NCBI GenBank assembly: GCA_014762625.1
Contig: JABURQ010000037.1
Span: forward strand, 1-42,163
DNA: 42,163 nucleotides
Source of the DNA: Planctomycetaceae bacterium
GTDB taxonomy: Bacteria > Planctomycetota > Planctomycetia > Planctomycetales > Planctomycetaceae
Direction: 5' to 3'
Position numbers and translations under genes: made by a program
Shown here: positions 25,335-34,305 of the stretch, piece by piece
Numbering within the stretch: position 1 is the stretch's first letter
Layout of the letters: the number at the start of each line of letters is the position of its first letter
The notes under the pieces: generated by a model
What the model was told of the DNA's origin: nothing
What the model saw: the letters and a program-made list of their open reading frames with translations, nothing else
Database searches by the model: none

Positions 25335-27203
25335 ATGCGCTATTTCGGGTTGCTGACGATATTGTTCACGCTTTGGAATGCCCCTCTCAAGGCGGACGAA
25401 CGCCCCAATATCCTTTGGATTACCAGTGAAGATAACGGCCCGCATCTGGGATGTTACGGCGACGAATACGCCGACACACCGAACATCGACAGCATCGCCG
25501 AGCAGGGAGTCATTTATCAGCACGCCTGGTCCACGGCTCCAGTCTGTGCTCCGGCACGGACGACGATCATCACCGGCATGTATCCCCCGAGTCTCGGCGC
25601 TCAGCACATGCGATCGTCCACCCGTATTCCGGATCAGTTCAAACTCTACCCCGAATACCTCCGTCAGGCCGGCTACTACTGCACCAACAATTCCAAACAG
25701 GACTACAATCTCCCCGGCGGTAACGTTTGGGACGAATCGAGTAACAAAGCTCACTGGCGAAATCGAAAAGAAGGGCAGCCATTCTTCGCCATCTTCAATT
25801 TCACCACCAGCCACGAAAGTCGCATTCGCAGACGTCCTCACACGCCAGTCCACGATCCCGCAAAAGTGCGCGTTCCCGCCTATCATCCCGATACGCCGGA
25901 AGTTCGCCGCGACTGGGCTCAGTACTACGACAAACTGACCGAGATGGATCAGCAGGTCGGCAAAACGTTGAAACAACTCAAAGAAGACGGACTCGCGGAC
26001 GACACTATCATTTTCTACTACGGCGATCACGGTTCCGGAATGCCCCGCAGCAAACGCTGGCCTTACAGTTCCGGACTGCGGGTTCCGATGATCGTTTCCT
26101 TCCCCGAAAAATATCGTCACCTGGCGGCAGACGATTACCAGCAGGGGGGCTCCTCCGACCGACTCGTCGGATTCGTCGATCTCGCCCCGACCGTTCTCAG
26201 TCTCGCGGGGATCGAGCCTCCCGAGCACATGCAGGGACACGCCTTCCACGGCAAGTATGAAGCCGACCCCCAACCGTTTATGTTCGGTTTCCGTGGTCGG
26301 ATGGATGAACGGTACGACATGGTCCGCGTCGCCAGTAATGGTCGATTCATCTACCTCCGTCAGTTTATGCCTCATCGCATCTACGGCGAACATGTCGATT
26401 ACATGTTCCAGACACCCACCACGCAGGTCTGGTATCAGATGTATCAGGACGGCAAATTAAACGCGGCTCAGTCGCATTTCTGGGAACCGAAGCCGGCGGA
26501 AGAACTTTACGATTTGCAAAACGATCCCGACGAAGTCAACAATCTGGCGGATAGCCCCCAGCATCAGGAGGTTCTCAAACAACTTCGTTCCGCGCTTCAC
26601 GAACACTTACTCTCGGATCGCGATGCCGGCTTCCTCCCGGAACCGATGATGCACGCTCGCGCGGGAGACGACACGGTCTGGGAAATGACGCACGATCCGC
26701 AGCGATACAATCTCCAGAGAATCATGCAAGTCGCCTATCTGGCATCTAATCGGGATCCTGAAGAGATCAAAAAACTGGCTGTGTGGATAAACGATGATGA
26801 TGCTGCCGTCCGTTACTGGTCGATTCTGGGGTTGAATGTGCGGGGAGAATCAGCCATCAAACAATTGCAAGCGCATTTGCAATCGCATCTGGACGATGAA
26901 TCGCCCTCGGTTCGGATCGTGGCGGCGGAAGCCCTTGCCAAATTTGGCGATCCCAGTCTCCAGGAGCGTGCCATCGGGCAGTTGATTGATTTGAGCAACG
27001 TGGAAACGCACGGACCGTATGTCTCGACGCTGGCGTTGAACTCCCTCGATGCGGTCAACCCGGTTTTCCTGAAAGACTACGTCGATCAGATCAAGGCGTT
27101 GCCGACCAAACATCCAAGCTTACAGCAACGTCTGCGGATGTCGGCGGTCACTCCCAATCTGATCGATTATCTGATGGTTAAGATCAACGCCATGGATAAA
27201 TAA
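25335..27203 (+). CDS. Secreted sulfatase with HEAT-like C-terminal tail
   Basis: The 622-residue product has a signal peptide (MRYFGLLTILFTLWNAPLKA) and a type I sulfatase domain. The first metal site is in ITSEDNGPHLGCYG. Cys71 in VCAPARTTIITG is the residue expected to be converted to formylglycine (pattern C-x-A-x-R). YYGDHGSGMPRSKRWPYSSG holds the later metal ligands. The domain ends around 460 (ELYDLQNDPDEVNNLAD). The last 140 residues are HEAT-like helices (DDDAAVRYWSILGLNVRG, SPSVRIVAAEALAKFGD). The enzyme would remove sulfate from a sulfated glycan outside the cytoplasm. No sulfatase-maturating enzyme is in the window. Confidence 0.93.
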   Translation: MRYFGLLTILFTLWNAPLKADERPNILWITSEDNGPHLGCYGDEYADTPNIDSIAEQGVIYQHAWSTAPVCAPARTTIITGMYPPSLGAQHMRSSTRIPDQFKLYPEYLRQAGYYCTNNSKQDYNLPGGNVWDESSNKAHWRNRKEGQPFFAIFNFTTSHESRIRRRPHTPVHDPAKVRVPAYHPDTPEVRRDWAQYYDKLTEMDQQVGKTLKQLKEDGLADDTIIFYYGDHGSGMPRSKRWPYSSGLRVPMIVSFPEKYRHLAADDYQQGGSSDRLVGFVDLAPTVLSLAGIEPPEHMQGHAFHGKYEADPQPFMFGFRGRMDERYDMVRVASNGRFIYLRQFMPHRIYGEHVDYMFQTPTTQVWYQMYQDGKLNAAQSHFWEPKPAEELYDLQNDPDEVNNLADSPQHQEVLKQLRSALHEHLLSDRDAGFLPEPMMHARAGDDTVWEMTHDPQRYNLQRIMQVAYLASNRDPEEIKKLAVWINDDDAAVRYWSILGLNVRGESAIKQLQAHLQSHLDDESPSVRIVAAEALAKFGDPSLQERAIGQLIDLSNVETHGPYVSTLALNSLDAVNPVFLKDYVDQIKALPTKHPSLQQRLRMSAVTPNLIDYLMVKINAMDK

Positions 27204-27220
27204 CGAATGTCGCTGGTTAG

Positions 27221-27248
27221 GTCCGGGAAAACGTCTCGTCTCCCGGAC
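27221..27248 (+). other. Stable hairpin without T-run between sulfatase and ECF genes
   Basis: An 8-bp perfect stem (27221-27228 with 27241-27248) encloses 12 bases. It lies just after the sulfatase stop and 23 bases before the sigma factor start. Without a T-run it is not a normal intrinsic terminator; it may protect the sulfatase mRNA end. Confidence 0.5.
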
Positions 27249-27271
27249 TGATTCTCCTTACAATCATCGGC

Positions 27272-28024
27272 ATGTCGCCCGGAACTCCACAACCCGCTCC
27301 TCCGTCACCGAACCGAATGTTTGCCACCACGCGGTGGAGCATGGTCGTGGCGGCTGCCGAACGTCGAGATTCTGAATCCGATCGGGCGCTGGCGTCCCTC
27401 TGCGAGATTTATTGGACTCCTTTGTACGGCTATGTCCGTCGGCGTGTCTCGGATGCCGACGAAGCCCAGGAATTGACGCAGGCGTTTTTCGCCGAACTAC
27501 TGGAAAAGAACTACCTGGGCGACGCCGATCAAAATCGCGGACGATTCCGCTCCTTCCTGATCACCGCCTTCAAACATTTCCTCTCCAAAGAGTGGGAGAA
27601 AGCCAGGACTCAAAAACGGGGCGGTCATCTGAAAACGCTGTCGTTCGATTTCCAGAAAGCCGATTCCTCTCGCGGCCTGGATCCAGCTGCTTCCTCACTG
27701 ACGGCGGAACAGCTCTACGACCGCGAATGGGCGTTGACGCTGTTGGCGCGGATCATGGAACGTCTGCAACAAGAGATGCTGGTCAAAGATCGGGGCGACC
27801 AATTTGAATTCCTGAAAGGTTATCTGGTCGGAGAGCGGCAACCGGGAGGGTATCGCGAGACTGGCGAGCGATTGGGAATGAGCGAGGAAGCTGTTCGACA
27901 AGCCGTTTCCCGCCTGCGAAAAGAATATCGACGCCTGTTGCGAGATGAGATCGGCGAGACCGTTTCCGATTCCGCCGAAGTGGATGATGAAATCCGAAAG
28001 TTATTCCAATCTCTGGAGTTATAG
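27272..28024 (+). CDS. ECF-type RNA polymerase sigma factor (planctomycete group)
   Basis: The 250-residue product belongs to the planctomycete ECF group usually found beside Ser/Thr kinases. It starts with a Pro-rich leader, then FATTRWSMVVAAAER, region 2 (ALASLCEIYWTPLYGYVRRRVSDADEAQELTQ, AFFAELLEKNYLGDADQNRGRFRSFL) and region 4 with a helix-turn-helix (YRETGERLGMSEEAVRQAVSRLRKEYRRLL). It directs RNA polymerase to a dedicated promoter set. No anti-sigma factor is next to it; the adjacent kinase is the likely regulator, by phosphorylation, as inferred for this group. An alternative start is the ATG at 27317. No ribosome site is obvious. Confidence 0.9.
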   Translation: MSPGTPQPAPPSPNRMFATTRWSMVVAAAERRDSESDRALASLCEIYWTPLYGYVRRRVSDADEAQELTQAFFAELLEKNYLGDADQNRGRFRSFLITAFKHFLSKEWEKARTQKRGGHLKTLSFDFQKADSSRGLDPAASSLTAEQLYDREWALTLLARIMERLQQEMLVKDRGDQFEFLKGYLVGERQPGGYRETGERLGMSEEAVRQAVSRLRKEYRRLLRDEIGETVSDSAEVDDEIRKLFQSLEL

Positions 28025-28205
28025 AGCGACTCACGAAACAGTGTTCCCGCGTATGGCTCGTAGGGGGTCTATTTCCTAAGGGAGAAAAGGCGTTGTCGCG
28101 GTCACGGAAAAGAGCAACTTACTCTCGAAAACTGAAAAATCTCCTGTCACAAATCGGAGCCTTTCCGTCAGAGAAGAGTATCCACCCTCTTGAGGAGAGA
28201 CTTCG

Positions 28206-31079
28206 ATGACCAATGAGACCATCTGCCCGGAATGTGGACGAGACGTGCCGCCCAACGCACCGGCGGGGATCTGTCCGCACTGTTTGTTGCAAGCGGGGCT
28301 GGAAAGCCCGGCTCACGAGCCGACTCATCTTCAACAGTTTCATCCTCCGGCGGCCGCGAGTCTCTCCGCCTTATTCGATCAGTTAGACATCGAGTCCCTG
28401 CTGGGTCAGGGAGGAATGGGAGCCGTCTACCGGGCGCGACAGATTAAACTGGATCGCCTTGTGGCGCTGAAAATTTTGCGGCCGGAGTCGGCGTCGGATG
28501 AATCATTCGCCGAACGTTTCAATCGAGAAGCGCGAACGTTGGCACGGTTATCTCATCCCCAAATTGTCGGCGTGCACGATTTTGGAGAGCTGAAGTTTAG
28601 CTCGGAGAACGAGTCTCCGCAGACGCTCTATTATTTCCTGATGGAATACGTCGAAGGAGACAATCTCCGACAACTTCTCCAGTCGGGACCCCTGAGCGCG
28701 GAAGCGGCGATCTCCATCATCGCCCAGGTCTGTGAAGCGCTCCAATACGCTCACGAAGAGGGAGTCATCCACCGCGACATCAAACCGGAAAACATTTTGA
28801 TCGATGCCCGCGGTCGCGTAAAAATCGCCGACTTCGGTCTCGCCAAACTGGCCTCCCCCTCCGACCAGGATTTTACGCTCACCGGTACGCATCAGGTAAT
28901 GGGAACACCCCGCTACATGGCTCCCGAGCAGATGACCGGCTCGCGAGCAGTCGACCGCCGGGCCGATCTCTATTCACTTGGGGTGGTCTTTTACGAGATG
29001 CTGACGGGCGACATTCCCGCCGGTCGGTTTTCACCACCTTCCGAAAACAGCAATCTCGACCCGAAGTATGACGACGTGATTTTCCGCATGCTGGCGAGTC
29101 GTCCCGAAGATCGCTTTGAGAGTGCGGCGGAAATTCTGGAAGTCCTGCAAGCGGAGAGTCCACAGTCCGTCTCGATGTTCGTTCCTCCCGCGCATTCCCG
29201 GATGGGAGTCTCAACGATCATGGAACGGGGCGTCGCGGTGGCCTGGGGCTGGATGCGACCGACGCCTGCGTCAGAGAGTTCGCCACAAGCGGAAGCGTTG
29301 TCGAGCTCGACCCGCACATCGGTCATACCGATGATCATCGCCGCTTTGTGTCTCGTCGCTCTGCTCTTGATTCCTGCGCCTTGGATGACAGTCTCGATCA
29401 CGGATCCGGATTTCGTGAGAGGTTTAACGGCTGAGCAGATCACTCACCTGCGTTCGCGACCGACCTATGCTTTGGTCAAATCGGGGATGGAAACCTGGTC
29501 CGGCTTGATGATGATGGGAGCTCTGATCGGGGTGATCGTTTCGACTTTTGCCATCCCCTCAACGGGAGCGATTTCACGTTGGAAGCCGGTGTTACTGACG
29601 ACATTTTCGGCCCTGGCATTGATCAGTGCGGGAGCGTTCTGGATGGAGATAGAAGGAACTCGTCTTTCTTATGACTATGTTCCCGATCCCGCTCGGAATG
29701 ACGTTTTCGATCGGCACGCAGCTCTAACGAGTTCGATTTCCGATCTCGAACATCGCGCGAATCCTCAACCCGTCTACCTGTTATGCCTGGGAATCACGGG
29801 ACTTGTCCTGCTCCTGTCGGCCCGAGAGATTGGTCGCGTGGGGACCAATGCAAATTCCATTTCGGAAGGAACAGATTCCTGGTCTAGCACGCCGCTCGTC
29901 TCTCGACGTTTCTCCGTTCCCGGGCATGCGGATCTCGGTCCGAAAATCGTGTTTCACTTTTCGGCGCTCGGTTATCAGGTGACGGAAAACGAACCGGGAC
30001 GCTGGGTCTTCGAACGGGGATCGAACATGGGCGGCTTGATGGCGACCGACATTCGTCAATATGCCACGAAGCTGACGGTTCTTGCTGTCGAGGCGGACGA
30101 CGAAACGCAACTCGTCAGTTGCCACTGGAATGTGAATCTGATGGGAAGCTGGGTGGGACGCGGCGATCAGCGCGTCCTCGAACAGGAAGGTCGCGAGCTG
30201 GAACAATTGCTGTCAGGAAAACCGCCGAAATCTCTGGAATCCACTCCAATCGCGGCGACGGAAGCTGTCGATACGTTTGAAATCGAGCAGGAAGTCAGCA
30301 GTCCCGCGCTGGCGATGATCGTCTTCGGTTGCTTAATGTTATTAGGACACATCGGATTCATAATTTTCTCAATGAGTAATCGATCCACAATGGATAACGT
30401 CTGGGCGTTTATCCCCGGACTCCTCCCAGGTCTCTTAATGGCCGTGGGAGGGCTGTCCATGCGAAAGCTGGGCTCTCTCAGTTGGACCCGCATCGGTATC
30501 ATCGGAGGATTTCTGCCGCTTTCACCCGCCTGGATCATCTCCGCCGTCATCTCCTCTTTTGCGCATCAAACACTCCAGAAACCTGAAGTCAAAGCCGGTT
30601 TTCTCGAACGAGCACGTCGCCGAAAGACCATCTTGTCTCAATGGAACGATGAAGAGACCGAACTGGATCGGGAGGCCCTGCATCAGGAAGTGAGCGGCCC
30701 GGCCATCGCGCTCATGGTTTTCGGTATGCTATGTCTATTGGGACACGGGATCTTTTTCGGAATCCTGTTGGCTTCCAAATATGAGGCCGAGATCTCTCCC
30801 ATCATGTTGCCAGGGATGTTGACCGGATGGTTCATGTTTGTCAGCGGCTTGTGTCTCTATAAGTTCCGGGCGCGTGGGTGGACTCAATTCGGTCTCATCT
30901 GTGGAATGATACCACTCAATGCCGGTTGGTTGATTTCTCTACCGATTTGCTTGTGGGCGAATTTGATCTTCCAGCGCCCGCTCGTCAAGCAGATGTTTCT
31001 CGATCGTTCGCGTTTTTGGAACCGAATGACTCAATCCCGCCGCGAACAGAATCCCGGTTTACGGAATCGGCAGTTGTAA
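28206..31079 (+). CDS. Zinc-ribbon Ser/Thr kinase with duplicated membrane module
   Basis: The 957-residue product starts with a zinc ribbon (Cys7, Cys10, Cys23, Cys26). The kinase domain runs about 55-315 (LGQGGMGAVYRAR, VALKIL, HRDIKPEN near 188, DFGLAK, an APEQM activation segment). The long C-terminal part has about ten membrane helices. An insert at about 560-670 is a soluble module (LGPKIVFHFSALGYQV). Two halves of the last 270 residues are clearly related: both start QEVS-PA-A--VFG and a GH motif, then continue to a helix ending in F-ERARRR or F-DRSRFW. It lies 180 bases behind the ECF gene on the same strand, with a strong GAGGAGA ribosome site. It probably senses a membrane signal and acts on the sigma factor. 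Confidence 0.9.
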   Translation: MTNETICPECGRDVPPNAPAGICPHCLLQAGLESPAHEPTHLQQFHPPAAASLSALFDQLDIESLLGQGGMGAVYRARQIKLDRLVALKILRPESASDESFAERFNREARTLARLSHPQIVGVHDFGELKFSSENESPQTLYYFLMEYVEGDNLRQLLQSGPLSAEAAISIIAQVCEALQYAHEEGVIHRDIKPENILIDARGRVKIADFGLAKLASPSDQDFTLTGTHQVMGTPRYMAPEQMTGSRAVDRRADLYSLGVVFYEMLTGDIPAGRFSPPSENSNLDPKYDDVIFRMLASRPEDRFESAAEILEVLQAESPQSVSMFVPPAHSRMGVSTIMERGVAVAWGWMRPTPASESSPQAEALSSSTRTSVIPMIIAALCLVALLLIPAPWMTVSITDPDFVRGLTAEQITHLRSRPTYALVKSGMETWSGLMMMGALIGVIVSTFAIPSTGAISRWKPVLLTTFSALALISAGAFWMEIEGTRLSYDYVPDPARNDVFDRHAALTSSISDLEHRANPQPVYLLCLGITGLVLLLSAREIGRVGTNANSISEGTDSWSSTPLVSRRFSVPGHADLGPKIVFHFSALGYQVTENEPGRWVFERGSNMGGLMATDIRQYATKLTVLAVEADDETQLVSCHWNVNLMGSWVGRGDQRVLEQEGRELEQLLSGKPPKSLESTPIAATEAVDTFEIEQEVSSPALAMIVFGCLMLLGHIGFIIFSMSNRSTMDNVWAFIPGLLPGLLMAVGGLSMRKLGSLSWTRIGIIGGFLPLSPAWIISAVISSFAHQTLQKPEVKAGFLERARRRKTILSQWNDEETELDREALHQEVSGPAIALMVFGMLCLLGHGIFFGILLASKYEAEISPIMLPGMLTGWFMFVSGLCLYKFRARGWTQFGLICGMIPLNAGWLISLPICLWANLIFQRPLVKQMFLDRSRFWNRMTQSRREQNPGLRNRQL

Positions 31080-31085
31080 ATTCGC

Positions 31086-32435
31086 TCAGAGGGAATTCAT
31101 CAATTCGCTCATTGCCTCCACCATCACCGGCCCCGACTCTTCCGTAAACGGAAACTGATTGCAGTACTTGGGAGACTGATAAGCGGCGTACGTTTTCCGT
31201 TCGACATCGTAGGCATCCGGCAGATAGCCGATGCGACCGTTGGAATAACAGGCCAGCATGAGATACGGCAACTCGACCCGCTCGCGGACGTCCAATGCCA
31301 GCGATGTGAAAAACTCCGACGAGTTCGCCACGATGCCGAACTCTCCGAGACGAATCCCCTGGATTTCAGTCTCCAGCCATTCCGGTCGCGTCTCGAGATC
31401 GGCGAGCATCTCGTCGGTCCATTCGAGATTGAACCGGCACATCGCAGCGACCGCTTTCCACTCGTCGCCGCCGTGTCGCAAGACCATCTCGTGTGGTCGT
31501 GTGGTCATGACGCGACCGATGGTTTCCCTCCAGCCGGTCAGATCACGTTCTTCCATTCTTCGCTCGGCTTCGTCACGGTCCGAGTGGATCTCTTCCAGCG
31601 TCCAACGCCGCGTGGGAAGCTTTACGTTTCGACAAGCGGCGTTGAACTGCGTCGGGTCGAGTGGAACTTTCCCGGACAGAGAATGGACGCTGGCGAGGCA
31701 GAGTTGTCGCGCGGGAAGAGAGGCCCTGGTTTCCGACTCGGAGAAGCTGCGATGGAAGTTCACATCGCCGCACGCTCCCTGCAAGTAAATTGCAATCGCC
31801 TCGGGAAAGACCTTTTCCAGGTGGTCGCACAGTTCGCCGGGGAGGTCGCGACTGACGGAAAACGGTCGTAGTTTGGTGGCGACGGTCGGATGTCCCTGAA
31901 ACCCGACCAGAATCGCCAGGGCGGATTCATCGGGACGTTGGATCAATAACGTCGTCAGATGGGGATCGACGGGGCCGTTGTCGCGCGTGCGATTGAACGT
32001 CAAATCCTCGACGGACGTGGACGCGACCGAGAGTTCCGCCGGTTCGCGCGAGTTCCAGGCCTCGATCGCCGCTCGGATCGCCTGTTCCGCGGCCCAGGTT
32101 TCATAGGTCGTATCGACTTCACCCACTCCTCGCAGTCCTCCCGAGGCGGGCGCGTTATGCGTGTGCGTCGCGGTGATAAGAATATTGTCGGGAGAAATGC
32201 CGGTGACGGACGCGATCCCCGAGCGAATTTGTTGAGTGAACTCCCGACTGATCACCATTAAATCGAGCGACAGAATCACCACGCACGACTCTTCACTATC
32301 GATCACCAGAGCAGACGCATAGAGTGGGTCGTGAATCTCCTGCCAGAATCGTTCCAGATAGTATCCCCATCCGGTCAATTCCACCGGACGAACGGGGGTA
32401 ATCGATGTTCTGGAAACTCCTGCTTGAGCTTTCAT
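31086..32435 (-). CDS. Neutral/alkaline ceramidase-like hydrolase
   Basis: The product, about 449 residues, matches the N-terminal domain of neutral/alkaline non-lysosomal ceramidases. It shows VSRTSITPVRPVELTGWGYY at the start, then VILSLDLMVISREFT, the metal-site stretch ATHTHNAPASGGL, GFQGHPTVATKL and LQGACGDVNFHRSF. Such enzymes hydrolyse amide bonds in ceramide, but planctomycete members are often shorter and of unknown substrate. No signal peptide is visible from this start. I chose ATG 32435 because GGAG precedes it; the frame is open to 32513. The gene converges with the kinase and diverges from the enolase-type gene 80 bases away. Confidence 0.85.
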   Translation of the reverse strand: MKAQAGVSRTSITPVRPVELTGWGYYLERFWQEIHDPLYASALVIDSEESCVVILSLDLMVISREFTQQIRSGIASVTGISPDNILITATHTHNAPASGGLRGVGEVDTTYETWAAEQAIRAAIEAWNSREPAELSVASTSVEDLTFNRTRDNGPVDPHLTTLLIQRPDESALAILVGFQGHPTVATKLRPFSVSRDLPGELCDHLEKVFPEAIAIYLQGACGDVNFHRSFSESETRASLPARQLCLASVHSLSGKVPLDPTQFNAACRNVKLPTRRWTLEEIHSDRDEAERRMEERDLTGWRETIGRVMTTRPHEMVLRHGGDEWKAVAAMCRFNLEWTDEMLADLETRPEWLETEIQGIRLGEFGIVANSSEFFTSLALDVRERVELPYLMLACYSNGRIGYLPDAYDVERKTYAAYQSPKYCNQFPFTEESGPVMVEAMSELMNSL

Positions 32436-32515
32436 GGAGGACTCCGCACACTTGAGAGACATTCTGTCGCGCTCGGACGCTCTCCCGGACACGATGCATT
32501 CTATCGAGACCACTC

Positions 32516-33631
32516 ATGAAAATCACAAAGATCACCTGCTTTCCCGTACGAATTCCGCTGAAACCTGAATATCACATGATCTCCGCGCTCGGACAGCATC
32601 AGGTTTCAAAATACCTACTCGTCTCCATAGAAACCGAACGCGGGATCAATGGGGTCGGCGAAGCGACCGTGATGCCGCGCTGGAGCGGCGAAACGGTCTG
32701 GAGCGCGAAAGCGATCATCGAAGAAATCTTCGCCCCCGCGATTACGGGACTCGATACCGACGATATCGAAGGCATCTCCAAACTCATGGATCGGATGGCA
32801 ATCGGTAACTGGTTTGCGAAATCGGCGATCGAGATGGCGTTGTGGGATATTCGCGGCAAAGAACAGGATGTGCCGGTCTACGAACTTCTCGGCGGCCCGG
32901 TCCGCGACCGGACGATCACCTGCCGCTTCTCGATGGGCGCGTATCCGGTCGAACGGGCACGAACCCGCGCTCGGGAACTCGTCGAGAAAGGTTTCACCAC
33001 GATCAAAGTGAAAGTCGGGACGAATCCCGAGGAAGACGTCGCCCGCGTTCGGGCGGTTCGAGAAGCGATCGGCGACGACTACGAAATCGTCATCGATGCG
33101 AACTGCGGATTCGACGCGGATACCGCGATCGACGTTGCCCGGCAACTGGCAGACTGCAATGTCGCTCTGTTTGAACAGCCGACTCCCAGAGACGATTATG
33201 CGGGACTCGCTCGCGTGCGGGAAGCCATTGATGCCGAAGTGATGGCGGACGATATTTGTTTCGACTTGAATCAGGCACGCGAGTGTCTCAGAAACAACGC
33301 CTGCGATGTGATCAGCGTTTATCCGGGAAAGAACGCTGGCATTCGCCAGTCGATGGAAATTGCCTCACTGACGGCGGAACAGAATGTCGCCTGTTCCATC
33401 GGTTCCAATCTGGAACTCGACGTTGCCTCGGCGGCGATGTGTCATCTGGTCGTCGCGCACAAGAACATGCAAGTCGAGCGATTTCCGGGTGACATCATGG
33501 GCCCCGATTATCACTCGGTGAGCGTTGTGAAAGAGCCGCTGGTGATCGAGGGACCGACGATTACGATTACCGACCGACCCGGTTTGGGGATCGACGTCGA
33601 TTGGGATGTGGTGTCGGCCCACTTGATTTGA
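32516..33631 (+). CDS. Mandelate racemase / muconate lactonizing enzyme family protein
   Basis: The 371-residue product is an enolase-superfamily member of the MLE type. Lys164 and Lys166 (TIKVKVG) form the K-x-K base pair. Asp194, Glu220 and Asp245 are the metal ligands (VIDANCGF, LFEQPTP, MADDICF), and Lys272 (YPGKNAG) is the opposing base. The N-terminal capping domain is complete. Possible activities are cycloisomerase, dipeptide epimerase or acid-sugar dehydratase; the K-x-K and Lys272 pattern leans toward the cycloisomerase/epimerase branch. A strong terminator follows. The neighbours act on sugars, so an acid-sugar role is possible but unproven. Confidence 0.9.
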   Translation: MKITKITCFPVRIPLKPEYHMISALGQHQVSKYLLVSIETERGINGVGEATVMPRWSGETVWSAKAIIEEIFAPAITGLDTDDIEGISKLMDRMAIGNWFAKSAIEMALWDIRGKEQDVPVYELLGGPVRDRTITCRFSMGAYPVERARTRARELVEKGFTTIKVKVGTNPEEDVARVRAVREAIGDDYEIVIDANCGFDADTAIDVARQLADCNVALFEQPTPRDDYAGLARVREAIDAEVMADDICFDLNQARECLRNNACDVISVYPGKNAGIRQSMEIASLTAEQNVACSIGSNLELDVASAAMCHLVVAHKNMQVERFPGDIMGPDYHSVSVVKEPLVIEGPTITITDRPGLGIDVDWDVVSAHLI

Positions 33632-33650
33632 AAAAGCGTCCCTCAAATAG

Positions 33651-33690
33651 AAGAAGCGATCGCAAAAACTCGCGATCGCTTCTTTCTCGT
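33651..33690 (+). terminator. Intrinsic terminator after the MLE-type gene
   Basis: A perfect 13-bp stem (33651-33663 with 33672-33684, containing GCGATCGC), an 8-base loop and a T-rich tail. Read on the other strand the tail is weaker, but it could also stop transcripts from the Lys-rich gene. Confidence 0.88.
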
Positions 33691-33739
33691 TGTAGCAGAG
33701 GAGGTGAGCGAGGGGCCCACCCAAACAACCGGCAGAAGA

Positions 33740-33898
33740 TTACTTCTTCTTAGCGGTTGCTTTCTTCTTTTTAGCCGTTTTCTTTTTGGCTGTTTTCTTC
33801 TTAGCAGCTTTCTTTTTGGCTGCCTTTTTCTTAGGAGCCTTTTTCTTAGCTGCCTTCTTCTTCGTTGCCTTTTTCTTGGCTGCTTTCTTCTTAGCCAC
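33740..33898 (-). CDS. Lys/Ala-rich histone-H1-like small protein
   Basis: The 52-residue product is made almost wholly of Lys and Ala, with a five-residue rhythm of two small residues and three lysines (AAKKK, ATKKK, APKKK, TAKKK). This is the composition of the histone H1 C-terminal tail and of bacterial H1-like proteins such as HctB. It is expected to bind DNA by charge and help compact the nucleoid. The start is a GTG at 33898, with AAGGAG seven bases upstream of it; the stop TAA is at 33740-33742. The plus-strand frames over the same bases are only its hydrophobic mirror image. The gene runs from its own upstream region (33899 onwards) toward the shared terminator. Confidence 0.85.
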   Translation of the reverse strand: MAKKKAAKKKATKKKAAKKKAPKKKAAKKKAAKKKTAKKKTAKKKKATAKKK

Positions 33899-34305
33899 CT
33901 TACATCTCCTTAAAAACTACTCGGTGACATGGGAACCGCCGGCAAACCGGAAGCTGAACGGTTTCTGTTGTCACCCAAACGTGTCCAAGTCGCATCTTGT
34001 CAACCGTGACAAGTGGGCTGAGGAACAATCAAGCTTGAGGAGCGCGAATCAAAAAGGCGTTGTCTCGTTCAATGCATCATTGCTACCCAGCATTGTGATC
34101 ATCATGCTAATTTTTTTCTGAAAATCTGCAAGGCCTTTGTTTTCATTCAAGCCGTTCAAAAGCGTGACCGTTCCAAAGGTAAAACGTGTTCGTAGAAGTC
34201 TTGCTCGTACTTGCTGAGTGATGGTTGAAACAAAAATCGTGGCGCGCGTGTTCGAGCGATCTTGTTAGTGATTCAAAAACAACTGGAAATACAGTGTTAT
34301 TTTGC
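33899..34305. other. Upstream region of the Lys-rich gene
   Basis: About 400 bases without a credible protein gene. A 7-bp perfect inverted repeat CTTGTCA/TGACAAG lies at 33996-34013; on the minus strand it contains a TTGACA hexamer that could be the -35 of the Lys-rich gene, but no -10 at 17 bases is clear. Further right is A/T-rich DNA with no recognised signal. Confidence 0.4.

Noticed and set aside
25209-26393. 394-codon minus-strand frame opposite the sulfatase
   Set aside because: The sulfatase active-site motifs on the plus strand explain the region.
27221-27248. Hairpin after the sulfatase as an intrinsic terminator
   Set aside because: Perfect stem but no T-run follows, so it is listed only as a hairpin.
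33704-34121. Two plus-strand frames coding for Leu/Phe/Ala-rich peptides that look like membrane proteins
   Set aside because: They are the complement of the Lys-rich minus-strand gene (lysine AAG read backward gives CTT); the minus strand has the ribosome site, start and stop.
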